From Phanerochaete sordida (taxonomy: Eukaryota > Basidiomycota > Agaricomycetes > Polyporales > Phanerochaetaceae), in contig BPQB01000048.1 of the NCBI GenBank assembly GCA_019973155.2, forward strand, positions 186,001 to 250,000: DNA of 64,000 nucleotides, written 5' to 3'. Position numbers and translations under genes: made by a program. Positions 33,092-44,689 of the stretch are shown here, piece by piece. The first letter of the stretch is position 1. Every line of letters starts with the position of its first letter. The notes under the pieces were generated by a model that worked only from the letters and a program-made list of their open reading frames with translations, was not told where the DNA came from and did not search any database.

Positions 33092-36000
33092 ATGAATAGG
33101 GACTCCATTGACACGGATGTAGGTCTTCGAGCTTGTCTAATACTGATCTCGATGCTTACGACGTGCAGAATAGTGCGCGCACTGCGCAGGCGACTATCCC
33201 CGGCCTCTGGGGAACCATGTTTCACGCTGTGACGAAGGTGGACAAGCAGAAAGTGGACGATGTCAAAGAGGATATAGATACACTATTGGTCTTTGTGAGC
33301 ATCGATGGCATCGACGTTTTGTGGTGCCTTCACGTCACACAAATACAGGCCGGTCTATTCTCAGCCGTGGTCACGACATTTGTCGTCGCATCCTATCCTA
33401 ATCTCCAGCCGGACAACACGGACGAAATCGTCTTTCTTCTGCGTCAGACTCTTGCGCAAAATTACACATTCGCGGACGGCGTTCTGCGCCCCATGTCTCC
33501 CTTCCCCGACGATCCTCCATTCGAGGTCCCTCTGTGGGCGCTCCGGGTCAACGCCCTCTGGTTCGCGAGTCTCATCGTGAGCCTATCCACGGCGTCCTTT
33601 GGTATGCTCGTCAAGCAGTGGCTGATCGAATACCTTGCCATGGAGCAGTGGAGCTCACCTCAGGAGCAGCTCCGTGCTCGCCATTATCGCAATCCCGGTC
33701 TCCATCATTGGAAAGTCTTCGAGATCGCTGGCATCCTTCCCCTCTTCCTCCACATATCCCTTGGACTCTTCTTCGTCGGCCTGGGCTTCTACACTGCCGC
33801 CGCGAACGAGACCGTCGGCCGATCGACGTACATCCTTGTCTCCGGATGGGCGTTCTCTGCTCTCTTGACTGTTTTTGCGCCGCTAGCCTCTCCTCGCTGT
33901 CCATACAAACTGGCGTCTGTCAAGGCAGCCATGCGCATCGGAAGGCGATACATCACCTCGCATTTTTGGAAGCCAGGACGTGCTATGATAGATGGCGCAG
34001 CTATTGCGGCACGGTGGTTTTGGAAAGACATCATCGGCCTGCCCTATAAGCTGGGCAGCGCTTTCATGAATCGCCTCAGCAATCTGCGTCAAGCCGCCAA
34101 GGAAATCTCTCGCATTCTGTGGCTTTCCCTCTGTGTACTCTCCCTTCCACTTCTACTTCTACAGGGCACGATGTCCTGTCTCCTACGGCTCGCAGTCTAC
34201 ATGACTTCCGACCATGGCACAGATGTGCTTGAAGAAGAGGACATTATGCGAATGCCGTATCAGATACACGAGTTGCTTTTAATTGCCGATGAAGTGCTCA
34301 TCGATGACAGCGAAATACTCGAAGGAATGGCTGAATTGCTTCAAAGAAGTGGCATTGACCCCCGATTCATCACCGCATTTTCTCTAGGCTGTATTCGAAA
34401 CAGGATGAGCATCGCATCAAACCGAGACAGGTGGATCCCTGGCATTCAAAGCCCCATCCGGGGTCTGCTCGACCTTCGGGTTTTATCTGATAGCGCATGG
34501 TCCATCCTGGCCAAGCTCATGGGCGAGATATTGAAGACCGAGATGTTGAAGAGTACCTTGGAGGGCGCAGCGTTCACTACTGGTCCCCGTGCTGATGATC
34601 ACTGGATGACGAATGCCGCGGCAGTTTTGCTCTCCAATTCCCAGTGGCCTTTCCCCGAACATGTCCACCAGCTTCTGACGGACGATGCATCGCTTGCAAA
34701 GGTGCTTCAGCTCGTCAGGAACCTGCTCACGGAGTGGCCTATGCGTGATGTTCTTCACGTTGTCTGGATCGCCGTCACAGCGTCGGATAGGAAGCCGGGT
34801 GTCCCAGCGAGAAGGCTGGAAAAGAAGTGGACGCGGCTGCCGACAGCCAACAAACAGGAGCACACTCTCACCCATCTACAGGTTGTAGTGGTGCAGATTA
34901 TACTGGAAAACGTTTGGCGCAATGCCGAAGGAAGAATAAAGGACACCATCGAGGCAATTTCAATGCTCTGTCACATTCTCGGAGCTTCGCTACCTGTCAG
35001 AAATATATGGCGCGAGCATGGAATGCAGCAAAGCCAATCATCCCTAGGCCTCAGCGAGCCAGACTTTGAGGACAATTCTTCTCAGCTCACAGAATACTTC
35101 GGCATCGCAGACTATCTTGTGGTTATTGTTGGCGCGTCTCGCAAGCTGCTAGAAAGTGCGCTCATGCTGTACTCGTCTTACTTCTACCAATCCCTTCCTC
35201 GAGTTGATGATTACCACGAGAGCTTATGGGCTGATATCCACCAGACCTCGGATATCGAAGACCTATGGTGGGAAGACACAGCTCGGAGGGCGATCATGCT
35301 CGACCTATGGAGATTTTTGCTCAAATGTGCGCGGATAGCGTCCGAATCCCATGACGGAAGCGACTATCTCCAGACCGACGAGTTCATTAAGCTCTGCCTC
35401 GCGCTTGCACAGCCGAACGTACCCCGCGTCTTTGGAAGACCCAACCCTGCCGACGATTGGGAGGAGCTGGTACCTGTTCTAAGTCGGACCGCGGAGGTAT
35501 TAGGGGCCGAGTACGGAGGTGCCGCGGTGTCTCTCAATCCTCTAGCGGCGCAGCATGGAGCGACTATTCCTGCACTCGCGCGTCACGCCCTTGAGCGGTT
35601 GAAGGTCCCAGGTTCCGAGGCCCCCGAGCAGCTTATTCAGGTCCTCGAGCGACTTACCATGAAGCCACCGACCCGAGCAGACGAGCAAGGCAGGCCTATT
35701 GTTATAAGACGTGGGCAGCAGTTGTTGACGACCCACCGATCTCGAGATCAGGTGCTGGAAATTTCTCCAAGAGAGGTCGCTAGCCCCTTGGAACAATCTC
35801 CTCACCGCAACGGCGATTCCGATCCTGTCTCCGACCAAGTCAGGAGCCCCACGGGCACTTACCAGTCTCACCACGCAAGCCGTGGTCCTACGTCTCCCAA
35901 CGAAGAGACCGACTCCAGCTGGGCGGTACGCCCAGGTGGTAGGAGTACTCGCTCAGCGGAAGTTTCGAGGCAAATAAATTCCAGTCACCCTACTGCTGCA

Positions 36001-36746
36001 GCACACCGTGGCAGGGACCCTACTCCCCATGTCTCGAGTGAAAGTCGGACGGAGCGCGCAAGTCGACGCCCTCAGGACCAGAGCAGAAGCCCGTCCTCTG
36101 CCATCGAAGGCAGCTATTCCTCGAGCCATGGTGTAGTCCAAAATGCTCGTCGCACCGCATCCAGACTGGCAAGCACCGACGCCGTGCTTCCCGCTCCGTC
36201 TATAGCAGCTGAGCGTTCTTCCCGAGAAGCACACACGACCTCCGCAACTAGCTCCGGCTTGCAAGCCCTAGCAGGGACAGTACGCATGCCTCCGGTACAG
36301 GTCTCGATGCCTTCGCGCCAGGGGCCACCGGGCACGCGTACGTCGAGTGCGCCGCCGACTGCCGCGCAGTCGCGCTCCAGCAGCATCGCCACCGGCGCGC
36401 CGTTCGTCGGTGCACGCCAGCACACGAGCGGCAGGGAACGAACAGCTCTTCCCGCGGGGTCCTCTGAACCCGTACGTCGTTCTCCTCTGCAGGACGTTTG
36501 CGCTCTAACTCCTCTATTCAGACTGCTCGCAATACACGGAGCGGCTCAGCCGGAGACGCAGCACCAAACATACGGAGACATCGGCCGGCGGGAGACCACG
36601 GAAACGCGGGGAGAGTGCAGGGTCGCTCGCAAAGCGTTGACCTCGAAGCGGGGCGCATGAACGTTTCGCGCCGCACACATCCGCATCGCAGCCGAAGCAC
36701 CTCGCATGCCCCCTCGGCGCATGCGAGTGCCAGGGCTGAGTCCTAA
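33092..36746 (+). CDS. DUF6535 membrane protein, paralogue 6
   Basis: Spliced model of 1166 aa: exons 33092-33118, 33169-33294, 33349-36471 and 36522-36746, all phase 0. Exon 1 encodes MNRDSIDTD; exon 2 begins NSARTAQATIPGLWGTMF, so the NIWQ motif is diverged to GLWG; it still ends DTLLVF. Exon 3 begins AGLFSAVVTTFVVASY. The membrane segments are conserved; the HELLL block reads HELLLIADEVLIDDSEI, the most diverged of the set. Exon 4, in a different frame from the readthrough of exon 3, contains SQSVDLEAGRMNVSRR and ends HRSRSTSHAPSAHASARAES. Without the last splice the frame would run on to 36660 with an unrelated end; the paralogous tail supports the splice. Function unknown. Confidence 0.85.
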
Positions 36747-37479
36747 GAGGTCTTGCAAATCCGAGTTGCCTGGGGAGCTATATATACGACAGACCTATGT
36801 ACGTCAGTAAGTCGACGTTCATGTTATTTACGCATTCAAAGGACGATTGAACACTTACAAGAAGGCATTACGTAGATTTGTATTATGTTTTTGCGTTGTC
36901 CTGTTCTAGCTTCCTGTATTTCGGGATGTAATGAGCAGAAGGCTCTCGCCAACTAGCTTGTCGCACCTGCCAGACTTGAGCTGTCTAGCAGTGCCGACGT
37001 GAGTCCGCCGCTGCTCCAAGTGGTGCTGGAGAGGGCCAGACTCGATTTCGAGGGGTAGTCGAGGTCATGCATGGTCGTGCGCATGTTCTCAGAATGTCGC
37101 CCGCACGCGCAGTCATCGTCGCAGAATGCGATCCAGATGCCGTGCCTGACATGCGGGGCTGATGCGCTGATGCGCCGCCTGCTCAATCTGGCCAACGCGC
37201 GCTCCGACGTTGTTTCCGCACCGTCATGTACGTCCAATGCATGATTGCCTCGCACCTCGAACTCATCGACGACCTCCAACGACCGCTGATTCTATCCCGT
37301 AAAAACCAAATTGCCGTAAATACCCCAACCAACTCGTATACCCGAGACCCCACTCAGACTTCGTACCAGCTCATTCTACATGACGACAAGCTATGGCCCT
37401 ATATCATCGTTCGGAATATCGCCGACTCGAGGCACGATATCACTAGGACAGACCGCACTGCGCACGATGAGGAGCGTAA
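36747..37479. other. Intergenic, no gene seen
   Basis: Between paralogue 6 and the first FIG4-like relic. A minus-strand frame at 37279-36953 is unlike any known protein. The end of the interval may contain undetectably decayed 5' sequence of the relic. Confidence 0.45.
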
Positions 37480-39120
37480 TGTTGTCGAGGACGGCAACAG
37501 GGCGAACGGCGACCTGGGGAAGTCGAGACTAGTCGAGGATGATCCTCTGGGTTGCAGGTGCGTGGTATCTTCTGGCAGTGGGTCATCTTAGCTGACCGTT
37601 GAGCACGCTAGTCTCCCGTAGAATGGTACATGGCCCTTCTTTCTAGACGATATCCGGTGGCACTCCGTCTCCTGGAGCCGCAAGGTCAATATGCCAGCCG
37701 AAGAGCAGTGGCCTGTGACTTTCTGGAAGCCGGTCGGTACTAACAAGACCTGCTACTTCACGTCAGGTGCGTCGTGCTCTCTGCTTTCCACAGCGGTCTC
37801 CCGAACAGGATGTATAGCTATTCGTACGACCTGCCCTCCGCCCTGCAACACAACCTCGTCCGAACATTTGCCACACGTTCGACCGCTTCGCGTAGAACTG
37901 CCACATAATGTTCCTTGTTTTAGGACGCGCCAATATCGGACAGTGAGAACCAGCGCGACGCACACCTCAAGTCTCAGCGGATTCTGCGCTCCGCACCCGA
38001 GCATCTCGACTAGGTCCGTACGTACCGTCTGCCAAGGCGTGCCGCACTTATGCTCACTGCTACGCGCAGACTTGACATTGCTCGAACGCGTGGTCTTCAT
38101 CATGCTCATCGCCCGACCCTCAGAACATCACGCGGGCGCACGGCACTTGAAGCACGGGCTGAACTCTGAGGTGCGCCCCAGCTTCTCATCAGGTCGCATC
38201 CGGGCTGACACTCAGATCGGGTAAACTCGCAAACACAGTCGACACCGAGCAGCCCGTATCCGAGACTCCTCACCACCCTATTCTACTACCCTTCTCTACA
38301 ATCGCCTGCGGGTGCTGAGGACCAGAGCGTGTGGGCGACACGTCCGAGCCCTTAATTTAAGAGTTCTACCCAGGTGCGTGTCGGATCTGCTGGAAGCAGG
38401 CTCAAATGTGCTCACCGTAGACTCAGTAACGTGGTAGCATACCTACCTACTGGACACAGGAGACCAATGCCGTGGAACGTAAGCCGCCAATCGAGAGTAC
38501 GTCCGTCGTCGCCGCTCAAAGTCCCTGTACTGACGATCCGCAGTCCGCGCTATGAACCCATTCTATACCGCTGCATCGAAGCACTTCGACGCCCGCTTCG
38601 CGCGGTACGGCGCGCCCATCACGATCTTAGACCTCATAAGCAAATGTACGCCGCAGCCGCGCCCACGCGTACAAGCAGAAGACGCAGGACGCCAGCGGCT
38701 ACCTCGAGGTGGGCCGCCCGCCCGTCCGACGTGTCATGACGCTTCGTGCTCACCGCGCCCGCAGGACATCGCAGAGGAGAGCATCACGATGACGGGCTCC
38801 TTTCACACTGGCGTCGAGTCGTCCAGCCACTTCGAGCGGGCCGAGATCGAATATGAGTGCGTCCCCTGCCCACCCGCGGGGCTCGCCGCTGCCCGGGCGT
38901 TCTGCCTGCGGACAGGACGACGGGCACGTTCGTTCCGTGGCGCGCCCGCATTCCGCTGCAGAACGGTTTCTGCCACACGAACTGTGCCGCCTGCGTAGAC
39001 CGCATGAACGCAGGGCAGTTCGGGAAGCGCTCTCCGTTGAGCCGAAGCGCGATCTTCCAGCAGTTTTCAAGGTGTTTCCGCGCAGCGACAAAGACGCTTC
39101 CCTACCACCTCCTCCCTCGT
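37480..39120 (+). pseudogene. FIG4: SAC-domain (FIG4-type) phosphoinositide phosphatase relic, copy 1
   Basis: Pieces appear in the order expected of FIG4-type SacI proteins but in shifting frames. They are DGNRANGDLGKSR (37489), MPAEEQWPVTFWKPVGTNKT (about 37691-37750), YSYSYDLPSALQHNLV (about 37815-37860), LIARPSEHHAGARHLKHG (about 38104-38157) and HFDARFARYGAPITILDL (about 38580-38632). A donor/acceptor pair then leads into DIAEESITMTGSFHTG. The catalytic region follows: QNGFCHTNCAACVDRMNAGQF, with the CX5R arrangement kept although the canonical CxDCLDRTN is altered. Active FIG4 removes the 5-phosphate of PI(3,5)P2 on endolysosomal membranes. Frameshifts, stops and loss of the C-terminal third make this non-functional. 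Confidence 0.75.
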
Positions 39121-40189
39121 AGCGTTACCGCACGCCTGCGTTGTCGTCATCCGGCTCGCGTTTCGCGAGGCTGCTCCGACTGGCCGCAGGACCGTCGAAT
39201 AGTGCAATCACGTTTGTACCGGCCTATACCACTTATGTCAATCATTCTCGCTCGCGCATCTCCTTCTGCCAACCATGACTTTCCTTGCTGGCTGCTCGGA
39301 TGCTCGGATACAAAACCTCGAGAATCGCTGGACCCTTAGAACGTGAGAGCCCAGGTTCTGTCCGGGTGCCATTGAGCTACCGAATGCGCGGCGCAGATTC
39401 CCACCTAGAACCCTTTATGTGATCCGCCCACTCTCTTTGAGGCGCACTTCCCACGAAGTACCTCGCAGAAGCAAGCAGCACGATCACGTCGGCAGCGCTT
39501 TTCCTTGCTCCGCATGCTACTGTTAGCCGCCCTGAAGTCGGTCACGCCACAGTGCGCATCGTGCAGTGGCCTCAAACGTCGTCTGAACCCCACAAAAACT
39601 GAGATACGTAGTCGCAGGTATATCTTTAGGGTGTACAAATTTTATTGGAATAAAATATGATCTACAACGAGCAGCACAAACACAGCTCTGTGGTGAGTGC
39701 CCAAACATGGCTGGACATAGAACTCGGTCACCCAGCCTGTGTTCGTAGTCCGAGGGGTATGTCCCCACCTTAAGTAGCGGGATGGTAAAATAGCATGTCT
39801 GACATGTACAGTGCCGCATGAGAAGAGATACATGCGCAAAGCAAGTCCTCCAGCACATGTTTTGCAGCCAGTGTCTCAATGTGGGCGCCTATGGCCAGTC
39901 AGGGCAATGTATATTATCTCGAGTAGCTCTACTGGCACTCAATACTATTTTAGCAGCGTCATAATATAGCTAATATCATATAGATACATAATGTCTGCTA
40001 CCGAGACCTACATGCAAACGGTCGACGCAGAATGAGCGAGTGACCGAGATCCCTGGGTGACCGAGTAGTGGGCGGCTAACAGTACCGACTGGTCCACCGA
40101 GACGCCAGGCCTACTAGAGTTTGCCTCAGGGCATTTCGCGTTTGCTCGAGTTGACGGTCGGGTCGCTCCCACCCCCTCAAACCCTCAAC
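39121..40189. other. Intergenic, 1.07 kb, no gene seen
   Basis: Between the first FIG4-like relic and paralogue 7. The stretch 39900-40000 is AT-rich (repeated atatc/tata), and a gtgaccgag motif recurs at about 40040 and 40060. No coding or RNA gene is convincing. Confidence 0.5.
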
Positions 40190-43100
40190 ATGAACGCAGA
40201 AACCAAGGTACGGCCGTAGCTCGCACTACATAATATACATGACTAACGGTGCGCACAGAACGATGGCAGCGGGCCCGAGACAAATGCATCCAATATCTGG
40301 CAGAGAATGGTGAAGACCGTGAGGGACGTGGACAAGCAGAAAGTAACTGACACGAAAGAAGACCTAGACACGTTATTGGTATTTGTGAGTACCCAACTCA
40401 ATCAACGTTCTGCCCGGCTTCTCACCCATGTACCACAGGCTGGTCTGTTCTCGGCCGTGGTCACGACGTTTGTGGTAGCAACCTACCCTAGTCTCCAGCA
40501 AGACAATACCGACGAGCTGGTATTCCTCATGCGCCAGTCGCTCGCACAAAACTACACATTCACCGACGGCGTTCTTCGTCCCACGACGCCCTTCCCGAAC
40601 GACATGCCGTTCGAGGTCCCGCTCTGGGCGCTCCGCGTGAACGCTCTCTGGTTCGCGAGCCTCATCATCAGCCTTTCCACTGCGTCCTTCGGCATGCTCG
40701 TCAAGCAGTGGCTGACCGAGTACGTCGCCATGGAGCAGTGGATCTCGCCCGAGGAGCAGCTTCGGGCCCGTCAGCACCGCCATCCAGGACTCCGGCATTG
40801 GAAAGTCTTCGAGATCGCCGCGCTGCTCCCCTTGCTTCTCCATATCTCCCTCGGCCTGTTCTTCGTCGGGCTGAGCTTCTACACTGCCGCTGCGAACGAG
40901 ACTATCGGCCGATCTACGTTCACGCTCGTCGCCGGGTGGGCATTCTTCGCTCTGCTGACCCTCATCGCACCACTCGCCTCCCCACGCTGCCCGTACAAGA
41001 TCACGCTCTTCACATCTGCTTCGCGCGTTGGGAGGCGGTACGTCACCTCACACTTCTGGGTACCAGGCCGTGCGGCAATAAACGGGACCGCCGACGCCTC
41101 ACGATGGGTTTGGATCAACGTTATCTGCTTGCCTTTCCGGCTGGCCAGCACCTTCATGACGAGTCTCCGGAACGTGCTCGATGCCGCACGCCGAATCTCC
41201 GTACTCGTCTGGGTACCGCTTTACGCTCTCTCTCTACCATTCCTGCTTGTCCAGCGTACGATGTCGTACATCAGGCAGTTCATATCGTTTGTCACCTCCG
41301 ACCACAAGACAGACACGCTCGAAGAAGGCGACGTCGTGCGAGGACCATTTGAGACCCACGAACTGCTCCTGTCCGTCGACGAGCTGCTCATCAGCGATGG
41401 GGATGTCCTCTCCACCATGGCCGAACTTCTACGACAGACTCGGACTGACCCCCAGTACATCACGGCGTTCGTGTTAGGCTGCATCAGACACAGGATCGCA
41501 CCTGCGGACAGGGACCAGTGGATCCCGACCGTCAAAAAACCCGTCCAGGGCTTGCTTGATCTGCGGATACTCTCTGCAAGTGCGTGGGACGTCCTGTCCA
41601 AGCTCTTGGGCGAGATATTGAAGCCGAAGATGTCGGGAACGTCGGACAGCGAAGTCATCTCCACTGCTGATTCCGATGGCGATAGTCTCTGGGAGATGAA
41701 CGCTGCAGCTGTGCTGCTGTCGCACTCTCTGCTGCCTTTTCCAGCGCCGGTCGAGAAGCTGATGATGGAGGGGACAATGCTCGCGAAAATGCTCCAACTC
41801 ATCAGAACGCTCGTCGTGCGCTGGCCTTTGCGCGACGTTCTTCACATCGTCTGGATCGCTATGACAGCGTCGGAGAGGAGGCCAGGAACCACGGCCACCG
41901 TGACAAGCCTCGAAAGGAAATGGACTCGGCTACCAGCGAGAAGCAGACGGGAATCTGGCGTTCTCACAGATCTTCAGGTGGTTGTGGTACAAATCATGTT
42001 GGAAAACGCCTGGCGCGAGCATGCAAGAAACAAAGACTTTACCGAGGCGATCCAGATTATCGCTCACATACTCGGAACGTCGCTGCCCGTTGAAGATCTC
42101 GAGGAGTATGGGAAACAGATGAGCCAGTCATCCACCCACGGATCGAATCTTGACTACGCTTCCGGCACTCAACCCATCCTTGCCCCAAAATACTACGGTA
42201 TTGCTGACTACCTTGAGGTCGTCGTTGGAAACTCCTCAGAGCTGATCGCAAGCGCGCTCAAGTTCTACTCGGCGTATGTCAACAGGTCACTCATTCCCCA
42301 CCGCTACGAAGACCTATGGGCCGGAATACATCGGACAAACAGCAAGGACCTATCATCAACAGACATGAAGCCGATCATTCTCGACCTCTGGAGATTTCTC
42401 CTGTGCTGCGCTAGAGCAGCGTCAAAGTCTCCGGGTGGAGGCGAACATCTTCAAACCGACGAGTTTGTCAAGCTCATCCTCGTGCTTGCACGCCCACATG
42501 TTCCCCGTGCCTTCGGCAGAACAGATCCCGCCGGTGATTGGGGCAAATTGGTGCCTATCCTTGACAGGGCCGCAAGAGAACAACGACTATACAGGCCTCG
42601 CGAATCGTTCGATCCCTCCGCACAGCTTCAAAGCACTATACCCGCGCTCGCGCAGCACGCGCTCGTTAGGCTGCGGAGCGTGGAGAAGCCTGATGTCCCC
42701 GAGCAACTTGTTCGCGTTCTCGAGCGGTTTGTAGAAAAAGCCGCCAAGCCCGAGCAAGACGACGGGATCCTTGGGCGATTCTTCCGCCGACCTCGGGATA
42801 CGTCTAGAGACGTCACCACCAGCCGGGGAGTTACGCTAAGCCCCTTGGTACAATCCCCTCGCCCCGCTGGCAGCCCCGCCCCTGCCTCGGACCAGCCCGC
42901 AAGCCCTGCACGCACCAATCACTCTCGCCATGGGAGCCGCGCTCCCTCGACTAGCGGTGAGAAGAACGGCTACGCGTACACGGAGCGCCCACGCGGTAGA
43001 AGGAATAGCGCAGCAGGGATCGCGAGAGAGAAGAGCTCCGTGCACTCTATCGCTACACCATCCCGCGGCAGGGACCCTACTCCCTATGTCTCCAGCGACA

Positions 43101-44085
43101 GCCGAGCGGAGCCCACACGCCATATGCACAACAGAGGAGAGAGCCCCGCAGTTGCCGTCGAAGGCAGCCATCCGCCGAACCATGATCCGGTTCAGGATGC
43201 TCGTCGCAACGCAGCCAACGCGGTCGCGCCCTCGTCTCGGCCAGTACCTCTTAGCTTCTCGTCTCGTCAGTCGTTCACGGCGGCGTCGACGCGCCTCAGT
43301 TTGCAAGCCCCGGTGCCACGGCCAACACGAGTGCTCGCGGTGCAAGTTGCACCGCCGGCATCCGCCTCGACCTCGACATCCATTGGCTCTCTGTCACGGG
43401 CGGGTAACATGAACGTCCCACCACTTCTTCTCTTCCCCTCTGCACGACCTCTAATAAGCCATGCTCCTGCTGCCGCAGCATCCTCCACCCGAACCGTCCC
43501 AGCGATCACAATCCATGCCGCATCCTCTGCAGCCGGCCCAATGTCTGCCACTACTGACTCGTCTGTCAGCGGGAGCATCCTCGTTCCTCCTCCTCCGGGC
43601 GAGCAATCTACTTCACGACCGATCAATTTGCGTCCTGCAGCTCCTGCACCACGCACGCCGGCGGTCGTCCCCTCAGCTCCGCAGCAGCTGCCGAGCATGC
43701 GTCCGCAGCCTGCACACCTCGCTGGAATAGCTGGTACGAGCCAGCATACCAGCGGCAGCACAGCACAGACCCCTCTCCCCGCCATACCTGCTGAGATTGT
43801 ACGTTCTTCTCTACTCGCATATTACCATACATCTGACACCGCTCTGCGTAGGTCGTTCATGGCGCAACGAGGAGTGAGTCCACTAGCTTCCAATCAGCGA
43901 CTCCGCACGCGCCCGCGCCAGGGCAGAATTACCATGAAGGCAGGCGACAGCCCGTCCGCTCGCAGAGTGTCGACCTCGACCTTGAGGCTGGGCCCGTGGA
44001 CGTTCCTCAGCGCGCGCAACCCCTACGCACACGCAGCAGCTCGCAGGCCCCTTCTTCGTACTCGTATTCCAGGGCTGAGCCCTAG
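40190..44085 (+). CDS. DUF6535 membrane protein, paralogue 7
   Basis: Spliced model of 1245 aa: exons 40190-40207 (18 nt, MNAETK), 40259-40384, 40439-43798 and 43852-44085, all phase 0. Exon 2 starts NDGSGPETNASNIWQRMV and ends DTLLVF. Approximate membrane segments are residues 49-63, 111-136, 171-200 and 208-228, with a fifth hydrophobic stretch near 290-315 (LVWVPLYALSLPFLLVQ). The soluble part opens with HELLLSVDELLISDG and ITAFVLGCIRHRI. The last ~350 residues are Pro/Ser/Thr-rich. Exon 4 contains SQSVDLDLEAGPVDVPQRAQ and ends RTRSSSQAPSSYSYSRAEP. The intron at 40385-40438 is a multiple of three without a stop, so retention would insert 18 residues before the first membrane segment. Function unknown. 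Confidence 0.88.
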
Positions 44086-44689
44086 TATGCACCGACCCTA
44101 ATCGCTTGGGAAGCGGGATACGACGGGTTTGGGTTTGCGCGAGCCGTACTACTAGGTGCCCGCTCATCCTGGGTTCGTAGTGCCGTACGTCTGAAGGACT
44201 GCACAAGGCTTTTACTTGTATCTCCCGTGCTGTCCTTGTGTCAGCCTCCGCATAACATGATCTTATGTCAATCACGAGCGTTCGGGAGGACAGCTTAGCA
44301 GTCTAGCAGCGTCAGAGAATCGCCGGTGCTCACAGCGGTGCTATCTACCACAGGTCTCGATGGCGAGTCGTTCTCGAGGAAGTATTGCCAGTAAGTATGT
44401 CAGCGTTACTGAAAATATGGTGCAGCGGCTCGGGGTCGAACGTCCACGTCGACCCTGACGCAGCGCCTTCAATAGACGCGCTCGTGTGCCGACTCCCTCG
44501 GGCGAGCACTTCGGATCCGAGGCTGTCTCGACACTTGCTCGACGCCGTCATTCAAATATTCACGCCCATGCTGGCCTCGCACATCGACGACACCCTTCGG
44601 ACGCTAGTGCAATCTTGTGCAATCCGAATCCTCTGGTATGCCGTAGCCAACTTGTAAACCCGAGATCGCGCCTGGATTAGGTCTTGCAA
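44086..44689. other. Intergenic; possible unrecognised 5' part of the next relic
   Basis: A plausible short intron (gtaagtatgt to gtgcag, about 44393-44428) precedes a frame at 44429-44657 (for example HIDDTLRTLVQSCAIRILWY). I cannot match it to the FIG4 N-terminus or to another family. Confidence 0.35.

Noticed and set aside
36472..36660. Readthrough C-terminus of DUF6535 paralogue 6
   Set aside because: The alternative splice 36472-36521 gives a tail homologous to paralogues 5 and 7 and an exon 4 of exactly 225 nt as in paralogue 5.
39340..39410. Sequence resembling part of a tRNA (gggtgccattgagctaccga)
   Set aside because: No acceptor stem, anticodon loop or T-loop consensus could be assembled around it on either strand.
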